A DNA stretch of 64,000 bases from Hygrocybe punicea. Its lineage: Eukaryota > Basidiomycota > Agaricomycetes > Agaricales > Hygrophoraceae. Positions 48,137 to 59,151 of this stretch are shown here, piece after piece. The stretch lies in assembly GCA_963556145.1 (NCBI GenBank), contig OY744466.1:1-64000 (forward strand), written 5' to 3'. Under the pieces are notes generated by a model. The model was not told the DNA's origin and searched no databases. It saw only the letters and a list, made by a program, of their open reading frames with translations. A program made the position numbers and the translations under genes. How positions within the stretch are numbered: the stretch's first letter is position 1; every line of letters starts with the position of its first letter.

Positions 48137-48512
48137 ATGCACACTTACCGCGATGCATCCCCAGATTCTGATGATTCCTTGTCTCCTCTTACTCGATCCA
48201 CCAAATGGGTCCTTAAAACGCCCATCCGCCGCTCGACTACTGTTGACTCCATTGATACCAAAATGACTGAGTCCACGCCCAAGCAAATCAGGTTCCTACA
48301 GAGTGCCACGGGCAAGTATATTATCCATGTTTCCAATGGAAAGTGTGATCGCTCAAGCTGTTTGTGTAGATCACGCTTTGGCACTCATGAATGCTTGTGA
48401 TGACAAGCTTTCAAAGATCAAAAGCCAACTCGATACGACCTTCAATAAAATGTTGGAGACCCAGGATGAACTAACTCATTTCCCAGCCATATTGAATGGC
48501 TCTATCGAGTAA
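48137..48512 (+). CDS. Small hypothetical protein, likely spliced
   Basis: A Ser/Thr-rich, basic frame (DSDDSLSPLTRSTKWVLK, from about 48155) overlaps a second frame over 48325-48512 that encodes an amphipathic helix (VDHALALMNACDDKLSKI, then FNKMLETQDELTHF) and ends in TAA. An intron between them would unite the two, but I could not fix its ends. It resembles, in size and helical character, the hypothetical proteins encoded at 50298-50448 and 52735. Family not recognised. Confidence 0.3.
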
Positions 48513-49177
48513 CTAGTTACTATTATACATAACTACAAGGCGGTGAACCCACCCGCAAAATAGCCCCCTGGATGGAGATTGGGATAGTGTTGGTGAAGAA
48601 ACACGAGTGAGGGGATTCAACAATAAAAACAGCTTGAATTTGTAAAAAAATATCATGAATATGTGTGCTCTTCAGGAAAAACCTGGTCTAGCCAGAGCTG
48701 TACCCATGTAGCCAGCCAACTAGCTGGTAGGGCATAGTACGGGTTACTAGCGATGTGCACAGCCCGGCTTGCATATGGTCCTACCAAAGGTCTGCAAGCT
48801 CCACTCACTCACTATCCCTTGTGAACACTGTATGTCCATCAATTGACGTGATGGCATGTATTCACGAGGCAAAATGGAGAGGTGGTAATGTTTGTGGCTT
48901 TGCATGCCCACCCAAGTTGAAAAACTGCAACTTCGACGTGACAAAGGACTGTACAGTTTGCCAGCAATTGGTGCGGCAGCAGCAGCGGTGGTGGTGGCAG
49001 CAGGTTCTGGTTCTCAAACGAGATGGCATGTCGCGGGGAAAGTACCCACGTGGGTCACCCAGGGTTTCGACCTCGAATTCATCTCGCATGGATCACGCCA
49101 ACGTCAATTGATGTTGCGGTGTTCACATGTGAGGTGTTTGACTTCTCCTCCTCCTCCTCGCCGGCCCTGACACGTCA

Positions 49178-49330
49178 TTGTCATCATTGTCGTTGTCGTT
49201 GTCATTGTCATTGTCATTGTCGTTGTCGTTGTCGTTGTCATTGTCGTTGTCATTGTCATTGTCATTGTCGTTGTCATTGTCGTTGTCATTGTCGTTGTCA
49301 TTGTCGTGGACATCATCGTCATTGTCATGG
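49178..49330. repeat. TTGTC(A/G) hexanucleotide repeat
   Basis: About 24 hexamers of ATTGTC or GTTGTC. It produces all-Ser-Leu or Thr-Met frames that are not genes. A related GA-rich AAAGA tract lies at 49686-49711. Confidence 0.95.
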
Positions 49331-50297
49331 ATGCGTCGTCATCTCCTCCATTATACAGGGTTCTCGTTCAACAACGATTGGTTGTCCTCAGCGCGTGGAC
49401 ATGGGCTGCCGACACCACTGTCGTATATGACGCATTCACGTCGGCCTTCCCCATCTGCGGTGTGGGCATGGGCATGGGCGGTATGGTGTCCATTGTCTTT
49501 ATAGTATGGGTGTCCTTAGTACCCTTGTAGAGTCGTAGGTCGTTAGAAACATAGAAACATATGAAAAAATAACTACATATCTAGCGTCCTCTGCTGTTGC
49601 ATCCTCTGCTGTTGGACTTGAGTTGTGTCAGCATGACCACGATGGCAGCATGTGTATGATAGAAAACAAAAGATAACAATAACAAAAGAAAAAGAAAAAG
49701 AAAAAGAAAATAATGGTCAAGAACGGCAACGTACCTGCAAATGTTGACTAGGTGGCGGCGGCGGCATGCTGTGTGTCGATTAAACCCGCACCCATGCTAT
49801 GCCCTACTAGCCAGTCTGTTGTGCAACCTCACACCAAATCAGCATCAATTGACATGACAGGTCTTGCGAGGTTAGAGCATATCGCAACAACACTTTCATT
49901 TTGGAACAGTGTACTACAACAGTGTTCCAAAGACTCGGATATCATTACTAGAATGCCTGCAACGGAAAATGAAATGGACTAAGAATCTGAAATAGGGGAG
50001 TAAAAGGATTTCATGAGGCAAATATCTACTTGAGATGTAAGTTCCTAAAGTTACTAGATCAGTTTGAGGAATGTCAGGAATAAACGGAACACGCACTGCA
50101 TGCAACTCGGCAAGTCGGTTACCTGAACATTACTAAAAAAATGAGACTACCTTGGGTGATGCAAATATGGTACATACCTTGGTAACTTTGAGCTCAGGGG
50201 CGGTATCAAAGTCTTGACTACAACTGGAGGGAAATAAGAATGTGCTCCTCTATGATGTAAGCCACTACTACATACCTGTGAAGCGCTTCAAATACCT
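49331..50297. other. No gene recognised
   Basis: Short frames only. Some (for example 49752-49982, with Asp/Glu- and Thr-rich ends) could be exons of the hypothetical genes nearby, but nothing is recognisable. Confidence 0.4.
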
Positions 50298-50793
50298 GTT
50301 GCATTTTCATCCACGGTAAAGTTTGTTGAAACTTTATGATATCGTGCCAACTATCAATACGGCCCTGGAGCACGTCAAGGTGACCTTCGAGGACTTCTAG
50401 GCATGCCATGAATGATTCCAATTTTGTGTTGAGTTCAGATAGTGTCATTGGTAGCCGTAGACAAGAAAATCTGCATGGGACATTATTATATGTTAGCTGT
50501 AGGCTGCGTCATTGTTTCAAATGAGGGGCTGGGGACTACATACTGCTTTTCACAACCACGATGTGAAATTTCCCAGCAGTAATGAAAACAACTAGAGTAT
50601 TAATGTCATTTTAAAATCACACCGTTAAAATTAATTACCTTGCTCTAGAATATAAACCCTGATACCCATCGCCGAGATGGGGACATGAGGACAGTAAGAT
50701 TCCATGCCACTATTTCCATGTGTTTACACACTGGAACGTGTCGTCCCTGTCTTGCTCCCTGCGACATATGAATGAGAGCTCTACAGGGGTAAC
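50298..50793 (-). repeat. Left arm of 496-bp inverted repeat
   Basis: Complementary to 52390-52885 over the whole 496 bp with no gap and only about six differences. It contains, on the minus strand, a start MTLSELNTKLESFMACLEV (ATG at 50448) followed by a helical 50-60-residue frame. Beyond the arm (towards 50218) the frame continues as MQQVFEALHRY, so this side may carry the original gene. Confidence 0.93.
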
Positions 50794-51113
50794 TTACAAA
50801 AAGAAGGCCTGCAGTGAAAGGGAGACTAACTGGCTTCTGTTCCAACCCTGCGGCCAGGGTGGCGGGTGGAGGCTGTGAGCAAAACACCGAAGAAGACAGG
50901 GCAGCGCGAAAGCAGCTGCAAGGGTGGCTTTTGCTGTGAGCAACCATAAGAAACGGCCGTTGCAGAAGCAGGTGGAAAGGCTTCCTGCAGTGAGAAGGGA
51001 GATTGGACTTGGAAGCACATCAGAGATTATTAAATAATAACGGAGATTAACAGTGGAGGTAAATACTTAACTGGTGACACCCTTGATTTCGACGTTGTCA
51101 GGATTGTGCAACT

Positions 51114-52180
51114 TTACATGAACAATTCTACAAATCTCTCACGTTGTGACTTCAAGTTGACCATTTCACCGTCCTCCATCAGATCAGTGGAAAAAGTGGT
51201 GACAACCGTGCGACGCAAGCCATTCGTTGTCCAGACACACCTGAGACGGTGATTACGTCGGTCCACCAGTGTACTGGATGCGCCATCAGCAGGTGTCAGC
51301 ATGGGCATTGGATATCTGGGGAAAGCAGTGATGCCTGTAGAAGCCATGGTGCGTTCATGGTTTGTGGTTCCAGATAGTGTGAAGACCAGGATATCGGATT
51401 TGTACAGGGCCACCTATCAAAAAGAACGAGATGTATCATACGTCAGATCCTCCCCATTGACAACAAGACAGTCTTCTTTGAGACTCTCATTATAAACTAG
51501 GTGTACAAGAGGCTCACAGTGTATAGACTATAGACCATCCTCTGTAACACATCACGTGACATCGAAATTGATGTCAAAAGGTGATACAAAAAAGACGGGA
51601 TGAGGAGCAACTCAGCCCCAACCAATGCAAGAGATTAAATCAGACGGGACACATTTACAGCGTGGTACATTCAGAGTCGCGGTACACTATTGTACATTCC
51701 AAATAAGATTACTGTGTATGAACAATGTACAGTATGAACATTTGAACAGCAGTCCACATTGATCAACTTGTTTAGGTAGGGAAAAAGCCTGTGGAATGTG
51801 ATCAATAAAGAGAGAGTAACTAGACAGACAACTTACAGTGCAGTAGGTAAGGATGGGATTCATTTGAGCTCGTGTACAGCTTGGTTTCTAATTTGATGCA
51901 GGTGATTTGCAATTTAGAATGATCGGCTTGTAGCTTAGCATATTGGGCTTGTAGCTTCATGTAGTTGGCTTGCAGAGCAACGATGTCTTTCCTGATATCG
52001 CTGAGAACCTTTGGAACTGTAAGGTAGAAATGGTTGACTCTAATAATCGATCAGATCAATGGAGAAGGATCCCTACTAATCTGAGATACTAATAATTGTT
52101 CTTCACAGCTATGGTCGGGGCGGAGCTCGGCCGAGGAGGGTTCAACTGTCCCGGGGGTGCTGGATATTCAACCTGAAACA
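51114..52180 (-). CDS. Hypothetical coiled-coil protein, several exons
   Basis: Minus-strand pieces read as one protein: a Pro-rich start (VEYPAPPGQLNPPRPSS, about 52175), a striking heptad/undecad helix around 52020-51840 (LQANYMKLQAQYAKLQADHSK), and a C-terminal part, 51413-51114, with DILVFTLSGTTNHE, DRRNHRLRCVWTTNGLRRT and FSTDLMEDGEMVNL ending in TAA. Exon borders are not fixed. It lies entirely between the arms of the inverted repeat. Family not recognised. Confidence 0.4.
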
Positions 52181-52304
52181 TGGATTGGAAATGGTGGTGA
52201 CAAAAGATTACCCACCACTCAACAGACAAAGGGCTCCTATGTCGCGCTCTTGGGGTGTTGTAGACATGAGGAAAAAGTGTGCGCAAGAAACGACCTTGAT
52301 GGTT

Positions 52305-52390
52305 CGCCATAACTTGGATCATGTGGGTGGACATCCGATTAGGACTCGGATAGGACTCGGATGTCCACCCACATGATCCAAGTTATGGCG
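52305..52390. other. Perfect hairpin, 34-bp arms
   Basis: 52305-52338 and 52357-52390 are exact reverse complements (arm starts CGCCATAACTTGGATC and ends GGACATCCGA) with an 18-bp spacer made of two GACTCGG-type words. The right arm ends exactly where the 496-bp inverted-repeat arm begins. Confidence 0.97.
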
Positions 52391-52885
52391 TTACCCCTGT
52401 AGAGCTCTCATTCATATGTCACAGGGAGCAAGACAGGGACAACACGTTCCAGTGTGTAAACACATGGAAATAGTGGCATGGAATCTTACTGTCCTCATGT
52501 CCCCATCTCGGCGATGGGTATCAGGGTTTATATTCTAGAGCAAGGTAATTAATTTTAACGGTGTGATTTTAAAATGACATTAATACTCTAGTTGTTTTCA
52601 TTACTGCTGGGAAATTTCACATCGTGGTTGTGAAAAGCAGTATGTAGTCCCCAGCCCCTCGTTTGAAACAATGACGCAGCCTACAGCTAACATATAATAA
52701 TGTCCCATGCAGATTTTCTTGTCTACGGCTACCAATGACACTATCTGAACTCAACACGAAATTGGAATCATTCATGGCGTGCCTAGAAGTCCTCGAAGGT
52801 CACCTTGACGTGCTCCAGGGCCGTATTGATAGTTGGCACGATATCATAAAGTTTCAACAAACTTTACCGTGGATGGAAATGCAAC
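52390..52885 (+). repeat. Right arm of 496-bp inverted repeat
   Basis: Reverse complement of 50298-50793, 496 bp, colinear. It carries the plus-strand frame starting MTLSELNTKLESF (ATG 52735). After position 52885 the frame leaves homology and runs into a CATTCC/GATTCC low-complexity stretch, so this copy of the gene is truncated. Differences seen between arms are at 52421, 52441, 52661, 52758, 52779 and 52876; all are transitions and five are at CpG/CpA sites. Confidence 0.93.
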
Positions 52886-53173
52886 GGTGTAGAGGCTCCG
52901 GATCGTGTGGATCTGTTTCCTCTTCATATCCCACTCCGTTCCCGTCCATTCCCATTCCTGTATCGTCGATTCCGTTCGATTCCGCTCATTCCTATCGATT
53001 CCGCTCCAGATTCTGCCTCCGGAATCGTTCCTACTCAAGATGCAATGTCCCTAATGACCCAGAATCAGTACGTTTATAGTCATATATCATGTCTTTGTTT
53101 CCCGTTTCCTTGTACATAGCACCACTCCACCTATACTCCACTTCACTCCCCCCTATCAGTTACAGCCTTCGCT

Positions 53174-53477
53174 TGTAGTACTTAGTTACTACAGCACAGG
53201 ATCCCTCATAGTAGTATAAAAGTAGCACAGTTATACTACATACAATATAGAAAATACCGACACCCACGCTTTAGTTCTATTTCTGAGTCCACTCTTTGTA
53301 TCGTCTACACCGCTCATAGTCCTTTCCCCATACTCTCCCTCTGAGTCCGGAACCTCTGGATTTGGGTCAGATTGACTAGTCCTTTTTAAAAGAAACTAAA
53401 TTCCTCTGATCACTTCTTAGCTGATCACCCTTTCCATAGATTCCCATTTCGGGTCTACAACAGAACTCGCCGTCACA
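53174..53477 (+). mobile_element. Putative 5' LTR of the gag element
   Basis: Begins TGTAGTACTT and ends CGTCACA. Two bases later TGGAGCCCACC could be a tRNA primer-binding site (TGG start). A TATAAAAG at about 53215 would fit an LTR promoter. No second LTR or target duplication was found, so limits are tentative. Confidence 0.3.
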
Positions 53478-53649
53478 ACTGGAGCCCACCACAAGGATTT
53501 AGTTCTTTTGTCTTTTCATACCCTCCCCACCATCGGGTTTGACTTTCATGACGTTTATCCGTTGTTCCCGACTCTAATTGCTCAGCCCCGCTTATGACTT
53601 CGACCCCTTCCTCGTACCTCCCCGATCCGACCCACTTCCCGATTTGGAT

Positions 53650-55194
53650 ATGATGCACGGATTGATGCCTCTCCGAGGTGATTGTTCAGCCCTGACATTT
53701 CATGGTGACGAACACAACCTTCCCCGCTTCTTTGACGAAATTGACATGCTCGGCTCCGACTGTGGACTCACGGACGCTATGAAAATTCGCTACATGCTCC
53801 GGTACCTCAATAACGACAACTACGAACTTTGGTCTACCCTTCCTGCCACTTCAGCAGAAGACTTCATCGCTTTTTGACGTGCCGTTTTTGACTTCTATCC
53901 CGGTGCCACAGACAGTATTCGGTATATGATCGCGGATCTTGAACAATTGATTAGACGACAATTGGCTTATGGTATAGAAAACAAGATGGACTTAGGACAA
54001 TATTTCCGGGACTTCATATGCATTTCCGGAGTACTATACGACAACGGCCGTTTATCGGACAAGCAGCGGAACAAGTATTTTGCCAACGGATTTGACTTGG
54101 ACCTTTGTCAACATGTTGAAGAACGACTCCATTACCTTCTTCCCAGTCATTACCACGACGATCCATACCCGGTTGATATTTTCCATGATGCCGCGTTATT
54201 TTTACTTTCCGGTTACCGTTCCGTTCCGGAATCCGTTGTCACTGCAGCCCCTATTGCCATTTCCAGTCCCGATTCCGGTCCCGCACCCGTACCTGTCGCA
54301 GTCATTTCACCTCCGGAACAGATCCCATCCTCGATCCCACCCACTGTCGTTCATTCCGTCCCCCACGTTCATTCCAGTCCATCCCCGTCATCGTGTTCCC
54401 CGTCCCCGTCCATTCCGGTGCCCGTCGAGACTGTTATTTGTTTACAGGTTTTGTCGTCCAGTCTCATGTTGTTCCCGTCTGAGCCCCTTCCTGATTTATC
54501 AATGCCGGTCATCAATTCCGTCTTGCCTTCTGGTCCTGTTCCCGATTTGTCCATTCCGTTTCCTATTTTGTCCCCGTCGTCTCCGGTTTCGTCCCCTCCG
54601 GTTTCTGTCTACCAACTTGTGCCGGACCCGCTCCCATTTGCTCTGGATTCTCTAGATATAGACATTCCGTCCCCGTTATTGCCGCCATATTGTCTCCCCT
54701 CCCAGTCTATCAAGATTCCATCCAAGTTGGTTGAGTATCCCATACCCGTTTCTATTCTGGATCTGTTACCTCCTCCGTCCCCGTCACCCCTTGTCGTTCC
54801 CACTCCCGTATTGTCTCCGGTTCCCTCCTTGCCAACTTGGGGCACATTGTCGTTTTCACCCACTTGGGGCACCCTGTCGTTTTTAGACCTGTCACACAGC
54901 ACACCACTTGTGTGGGATTGTGTTGGTGTCAGTACTCTGGTTCTCGATTTTATATTTCCACCTTCATTTTATTTTGTCACTGTATATTGGACCTCTGCCC
55001 CCTCGACACCTCGCTCGAATTTTTGCAAGAAGCTCTTCATCTCCTCTTGTCGTTCCGCCTCCGCCCTTCTTTCAGAAACTCTTGTGGGGATGAGGATTCG
55101 TTTCCGTCTCCTATTTTTGCATTTTTGCCTTCCGTTCCACCTTCTGTTCCCGTTCCCATATCTTCTTTATTTATATTTTCATTTTCATTTCTAG
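53650..55194 (+). pseudogene. Ty3/Gypsy-type gag with in-frame stop
   Basis: First in-frame ATG at 53650 (MMHGLMPLRGD). The capsid-like region has FHGDEHNLPRFFDEIDML, AMKIRYMLRYL, FYPGATD, YFRDFI and YFANGF, the order seen in agaricomycete Ty3/Gypsy gag proteins. A TGA at 53875-53877 sits between EDFIAF and RAVFDFYPG in the same frame, consistent with CGA>TGA. The frame then runs to 55194 with a Pro/Ser/Val-rich tail. No zinc knuckle, protease, reverse transcriptase or integrase follows, so this is a gag-only remnant or non-autonomous element. Confidence 0.75.
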
Positions 55195-55468
55195 TTCTCT
55201 TTGTTTCCTGCCTGGGTGTAAAGATGTCCGTTGATGCTAGTGTGACCAAACGCTGGTGTTCTTCGGCAATCTCTGTGTTGTGTCCTTCTTCAAATGCTAG
55301 TGTGATTTTCAGACATACTCGTTCCTCATATTCCTCGGTCCTCTTTTGGTAAACGGCCTCTATTGTGTCCAACATTCTCTGTACTCTGTCCTTGAGGTTC
55401 ACACTTTGTTCTGTACTCTGTACTCTGTCCTTGGAAGTTGCGGTGCCCGATATGGTGTTTGAATTCAT
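55037..55468 (-). CDS. Hypothetical 143-aa protein antisense to gag tail
   Basis: ATG-initiated frame with helical, charged sequence: MNSNTISGTATSKDR, DTIEAVYQKRTEEYEER, ITLAFEEGHNTEIAEEHQR, and a KRTRNENENINKED stretch. It is more protein-like than the overlapping gag C-terminus, and similar small proteins occur next to agaricomycete retroelements. No domain recognised. Confidence 0.4.
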   Translation of the reverse strand: MNSNTISGTATSKDRVQSTEQSVNLKDRVQRMLDTIEAVYQKRTEEYEERVCLKITLAFEEGHNTEIAEEHQRLVTLASTDIFTPRQETKRTRNENENINKEDMGTGTEGGTEGKNAKIGDGNESSSPQEFLKEGRRRNDKRR

Positions 55469-55786
55469 GATGTGTGCCTCTGTTCCGAAGGCTGTAGTTG
55501 TTGTGGTAGTAGCTGATGTACCTCATACTTCTGGTAAATGGGATTCTAAGTCATCTGAGGTTGGTTGTGTGAAGAAGATGTCAAGCATAAATGTTTTGGA
55601 ATGTAAAGGGTCCAGACTTTGGAGTAACGAGGACTCTTTGGATGCCAAGGCGTTGGGACTGAGTTTATTAATCCACCGAGTGACAAATAGTTCCCAAACT
55701 ATGGGCCAATGTTTTTGTAGCTGTTTTGGAAGCTCAAGGAACCAGTGTCAGTGATTTTACTGGCGAATATTTCGATTTTATCGCGG

Positions 55787-55934
55787 TGTAGTAGTTGTGC
55801 CTGGTCAGTCACATGATCAGGTTCCCATGGTTTGACCTAGTTAGTAGCCTTCCAGATGTAGTAGTCAGTCTATCCCATCCTATCCAGTTGACTTCCTCTT
55901 GAGTCCTGCATGAGCCCCCGGTGAGGTACCTCTC
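55787..55934 (+). mobile_element. Solo LTR, copy 2
   Basis: 148 bp, TGTAGTAGTTGTGCC ... CCTCTCCA, flanked by the direct repeat GCGG (55783-55786 and 55935-55938). Its terminal palindrome is shortened to GAGGTACCTC. Same family as 41859-42015 and 61454-61600. Confidence 0.72.
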
Positions 55935-55938
55935 CAGC

Positions 55939-56405
55939 GGTCACTGTTCCCCAGGCTCAGCCAGTCTGCTGGGTCCCCAGATGAGCCCCAAAACACAAAA
56001 AGCCTTTGGTAATCCGACATTGGAGTTGAGAGAGATATGGCAAGTCAAAGCAAGCAGGCTAGGGAGTGGAAAACAGAGCAAATGCAGTGCATGTGGGTTC
56101 AAACCACACCCCCATCACCAGGTGGAGAGGTACCGGGGGTACCCTCAGGGTGCTCAGAGGACTCATGCGTCAGAAAGACTAGGATAGGGTATCTACTACA
56201 TCCAGATCTGCTAACCAACTTTTCGCTACCACTCCAACAGGGAACTGGTGCCTTGACAAAGGGTTGCCAAATGCATCATCTGAAGGGTCCATGGTGATCC
56301 TTGGAATGAAGACAGTTTGTCTGCCCCCCAAAATGCAACACTGCAGCACATATGATTTTATGTCATTTGCGTTCCATTGCGAAGACCATTTGAAACATCA
56401 ATGTT
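55939..56405. other. No gene recognised
   Basis: Unique-looking DNA between a solo LTR and the Helitron helicase relic. Short frames only. Confidence 0.4.
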
Positions 56406-57360
56406 TCAAAGATGCATAAGAGGACAGCCTGTTCTCAAGGCAAGGTTGGCCAGGGGTAAGCCTGATGCCTTTTGAACATTGAGGAACTCGATGAGGTAAA
56501 TGTTTTTGACACCAACAACCTTGTCAATTGATCTGATGATACACTCTTCACCTGGAAACCTGTAGTTGTTGGTTGGAGAGAGAATGGTGCAGTCAAGGAA
56601 ATAGTAATCTGGTTTATCACCATCTGCAATTCCTGGATAGAGCTTGTCAATCAAGGATTTGACAGTGTTTTCTGCCATGTGCATGTTAAGCAGGAGATGG
56701 ATGGTGTTTTGGGGACCCAAGCCCTGACCGGTGTCTACTTTCAACAGCCAAGCTGCAAATGCCTCACTCTCTGGGGTTTGTTCCAAATGCATGTTTTGTT
56801 TGAAGTGTATGTGTGGCCATAAGGTGGATCTTTTGAGAGAAGAATTGACTATCCTCTCCCTGGAGCCACAGGGAACAACAGGGGTAGTCTGGTGAAAGTC
56901 ACCACCGAACAGCATTGTCATTCCACCAAATATCCTGTCATCATCCAGGACATCCTTCAATGTGTGGTTTAGTGCCTAGATAGCATGATGATGCTGCATT
57001 GGAGCTTGATCCCCAATGATGATGTCTGTCTGCCGCAGAACATCTACAAGTGGAGTTCTCAAAGATGGGAATGGGAATTGTTAATCGAGAGTGAGCGGTG
57101 CTTCTACCATCCAAGAGGAGAGCAGAGATGGCAGAGGAGGCGATGGTGAGAGTGACCTTGTGATTTGCATGAATGGTTGCAGCAATGGTATTGCAGACAA
57201 AGGTCTTTCCTTCACCACCAGCATTGTGAATGAAGAATACCATTCGCTTCTTGTTGTTGACAGAATGCGTGATGGTGTCATAAGCAGCATGTTGCTCAAG
57301 ATTGAAGCACCCCCTGTTGATGTCTACATGAAGCAAGAGATCGTATGGGTCAAAATCCAA
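56406..57360 (-). pseudogene. Helitron Pif1-like helicase fragment
   Basis: Minus strand. LNLEQHAAYDTI-like NLEQHAAYD and FFIHNAGGEGKTFVCNTI (Walker A, GTGKT changed to GEGKT) are followed after a frame shift near 57050 by DIIIGDQAPMQHH, the DEAP box with Glu replaced by Gln. Then come a TAG at 56978-56976, MLFGGDFHQTTPVVP (motif III) and FPGEECIIRSI, ending in LPLANLALRTGCPLMHL, the typical domain-2 segment. Known role: the RepHel helicase of rolling-circle transposons. The Rep nuclease part and the helicase C-terminus are missing here, and motif changes, a frameshift and a stop show it is dead. Confidence 0.75.
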
Positions 57361-57639
57361 TTGCTGCTGCAGAAGGTGATTGGGATTCTACTGGACCTGC
57401 CATTTACCTGCAGAAAGAGGGATGGGAGGATAGAGCGAGAGGTTTTTCCAGAATGAAGAAGGATTGAAATGATCAAAAACAGGCCATAATCAGAAAACTA
57501 TTCCTCTGTGGGGACTGGGATGCCATTATGATTTATGATCTTGAACCACAAGTCATGGCAAATGTGAACCCTATGTTCAGTGTGATCCCATGTTATGCAG
57601 ACCGAACACACTAGGACTAGAGCAAGCACACTGAATCTG

Positions 57640-58140
57640 TAGACGAAGCGACTCTGGTTGACACACTCAGTCAGTGCATTGAGCACACTTGGTCCACAAA
57701 TCAAACACGTTGGGTGCAGAAAGCAAACACACTCAGTCTGCGCATCAAGCACACTCGGTCCCCGTATGGAGCTCACTCGGTCCACGAATTGAGCACACTC
57801 AGTCTGCACATTGAGCACACTCGGTCCACACATTGAGCTCACTCAGTCTGCACATCAAACTCACTTGATCTGTGCAATGAGCAAACATGGTCCATGCATT
57901 GAGCTCACTCGGTCCGTGCATTGAGCTCACTTGATCTGTGCATTGAGCAAACATTGTCTCGCATCCAGCACACTTGGTCCATGCATCGAGCAAACATGGT
58001 CCATGCATTGAGCTCACTTGATCTGTGCATTGAGCAAACATGGTCCATGCATTGAGCACACATGGTCCACACATTGAGATCACTTGATCTGCGCATTGAG
58101 AAAACATGGTCCGTGCATTGAGCTCACTCGGTCCGCGCAT
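57640..58140. repeat. Array of GAGCACACTC-type palindromic words
   Basis: Short units, about 22-33 bp, of (T)GGTCC(A/G)(T/C)GCATTGAGC(A/T)CACTC. They resemble decayed versions of the 37-bp palindromic units at 22900-24520 (GAGCATGCTC core). Minus-strand frames (SSMHGPC-like) are artefacts. Scattered GAGCATG words continue to about 58520. Confidence 0.8.
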
Positions 58141-58187
58141 CAATACACTGATAGGCATAATGTCCAACATCAGTGATGGTGATACAC

Positions 58188-58223
58188 AAGTCCGCGGATC
58201 GAGCAAGCTCGATCCGCGGACTT
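58188..58223. other. Perfect 36-bp palindrome
   Basis: Arms AAGTCCGCGGATCGAGC (58188-58204) and GCTCGATCCGCGGACTT (58207-58223) are exact complements around AA. It is an extended form of the GAGCATGCTC unit and is CpG-rich in an array otherwise decayed at CpG. Confidence 0.97.
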
Positions 58224-59143
58224 GGTCTCTGATCATAGGAAGAGATGATAGACTGTATAGGTATGGATTGAGCATCCCAACTTTTCACGAGCATGCTTGA
58301 TCTATGCATATGTTGTCTCATCATGCAATCATGCACCAAGTACACACACTGAGCATGCTCACTCCATGCATAGATTCTTCATCACCAATGTCATGTATGT
58401 ATCTCATAGGTGCTTTGCACTCTCGCTATGCTCAACTGGAGGTAATTGAGATATATTGAGCATGTTCAATGTACCGGCTACAATGAACATGGAAGAAGTT
58501 GAGCATGCTCAATGTGCCACTCATGATCAATTTATACTCCCTTGTTTCCTTACTCCAAACAATGCTGGATGGGTAATTCCATGACTGGGAACACAATGAG
58601 GTCATCCAGGAACACATTGGTTGCAGGGTGGTGATGCAAGATGCCAGTGTGGGTGGTTCTTTCAGGGTGTTGGAGGATGTTGGGGGAATGTAGGTGTTGA
58701 ACACAGGTGGTTAATGTGCACGGTTGTTGAAAAAAACGGGGCCACGCGTGGGTGACATGGGTGACATGTTGCGGTCGTTGGGTCACCAAGAAGGCTGCAG
58801 TGGTCTTGTTTGGGGTAATGGAGTGCAATGGGTGGCTCTGGCATGTGGAACATGTGTGCAGGGGTTGGATGAGCATGGGTTGGGGTGGGGATCCACAGGA
58901 AATGGGGTTGTGGAATGCTGACATGGCATGATGCGTGTTGGGTGTTGGGTGGGTACGAAACGCCAGGAACGGCCCTTTCAGGATGTTGACGGTGAACCAG
59001 CGGCCTCTAGGGCATCAGATGGGGTTCCAGGGCTCAAATGAATGCCCCTGGGGATTGGATACACAAAAGAACGGGGGTCCATTGGGGAGGATGTGGCATA
59101 TCCATGGGGTGACCAAAAAGGTCTGCAACTGTGGATTTGGGGT
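58224..59143. other. No gene recognised
   Basis: GT-rich DNA with words such as GGGGTT and ATGGGG repeated loosely, ending in the hAT target site. The minus-strand frame at 58924-58550 (His/Thr/Pro-rich) is not convincing. Confidence 0.4.
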
Positions 59144-59151
59144 GGTGTAGG

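Noticed and set aside
49104..49504. Ser-Leu, Thr-Met and Cys-His repeat proteins
   Set aside because: Hexanucleotide microsatellite TTGTC(A/G) read in different frames.
57498..58275. Cys-rich minus-strand frame (SSMCGPSVLNV type)
   Set aside because: Repeat translation of GAGCACACTC-type units.
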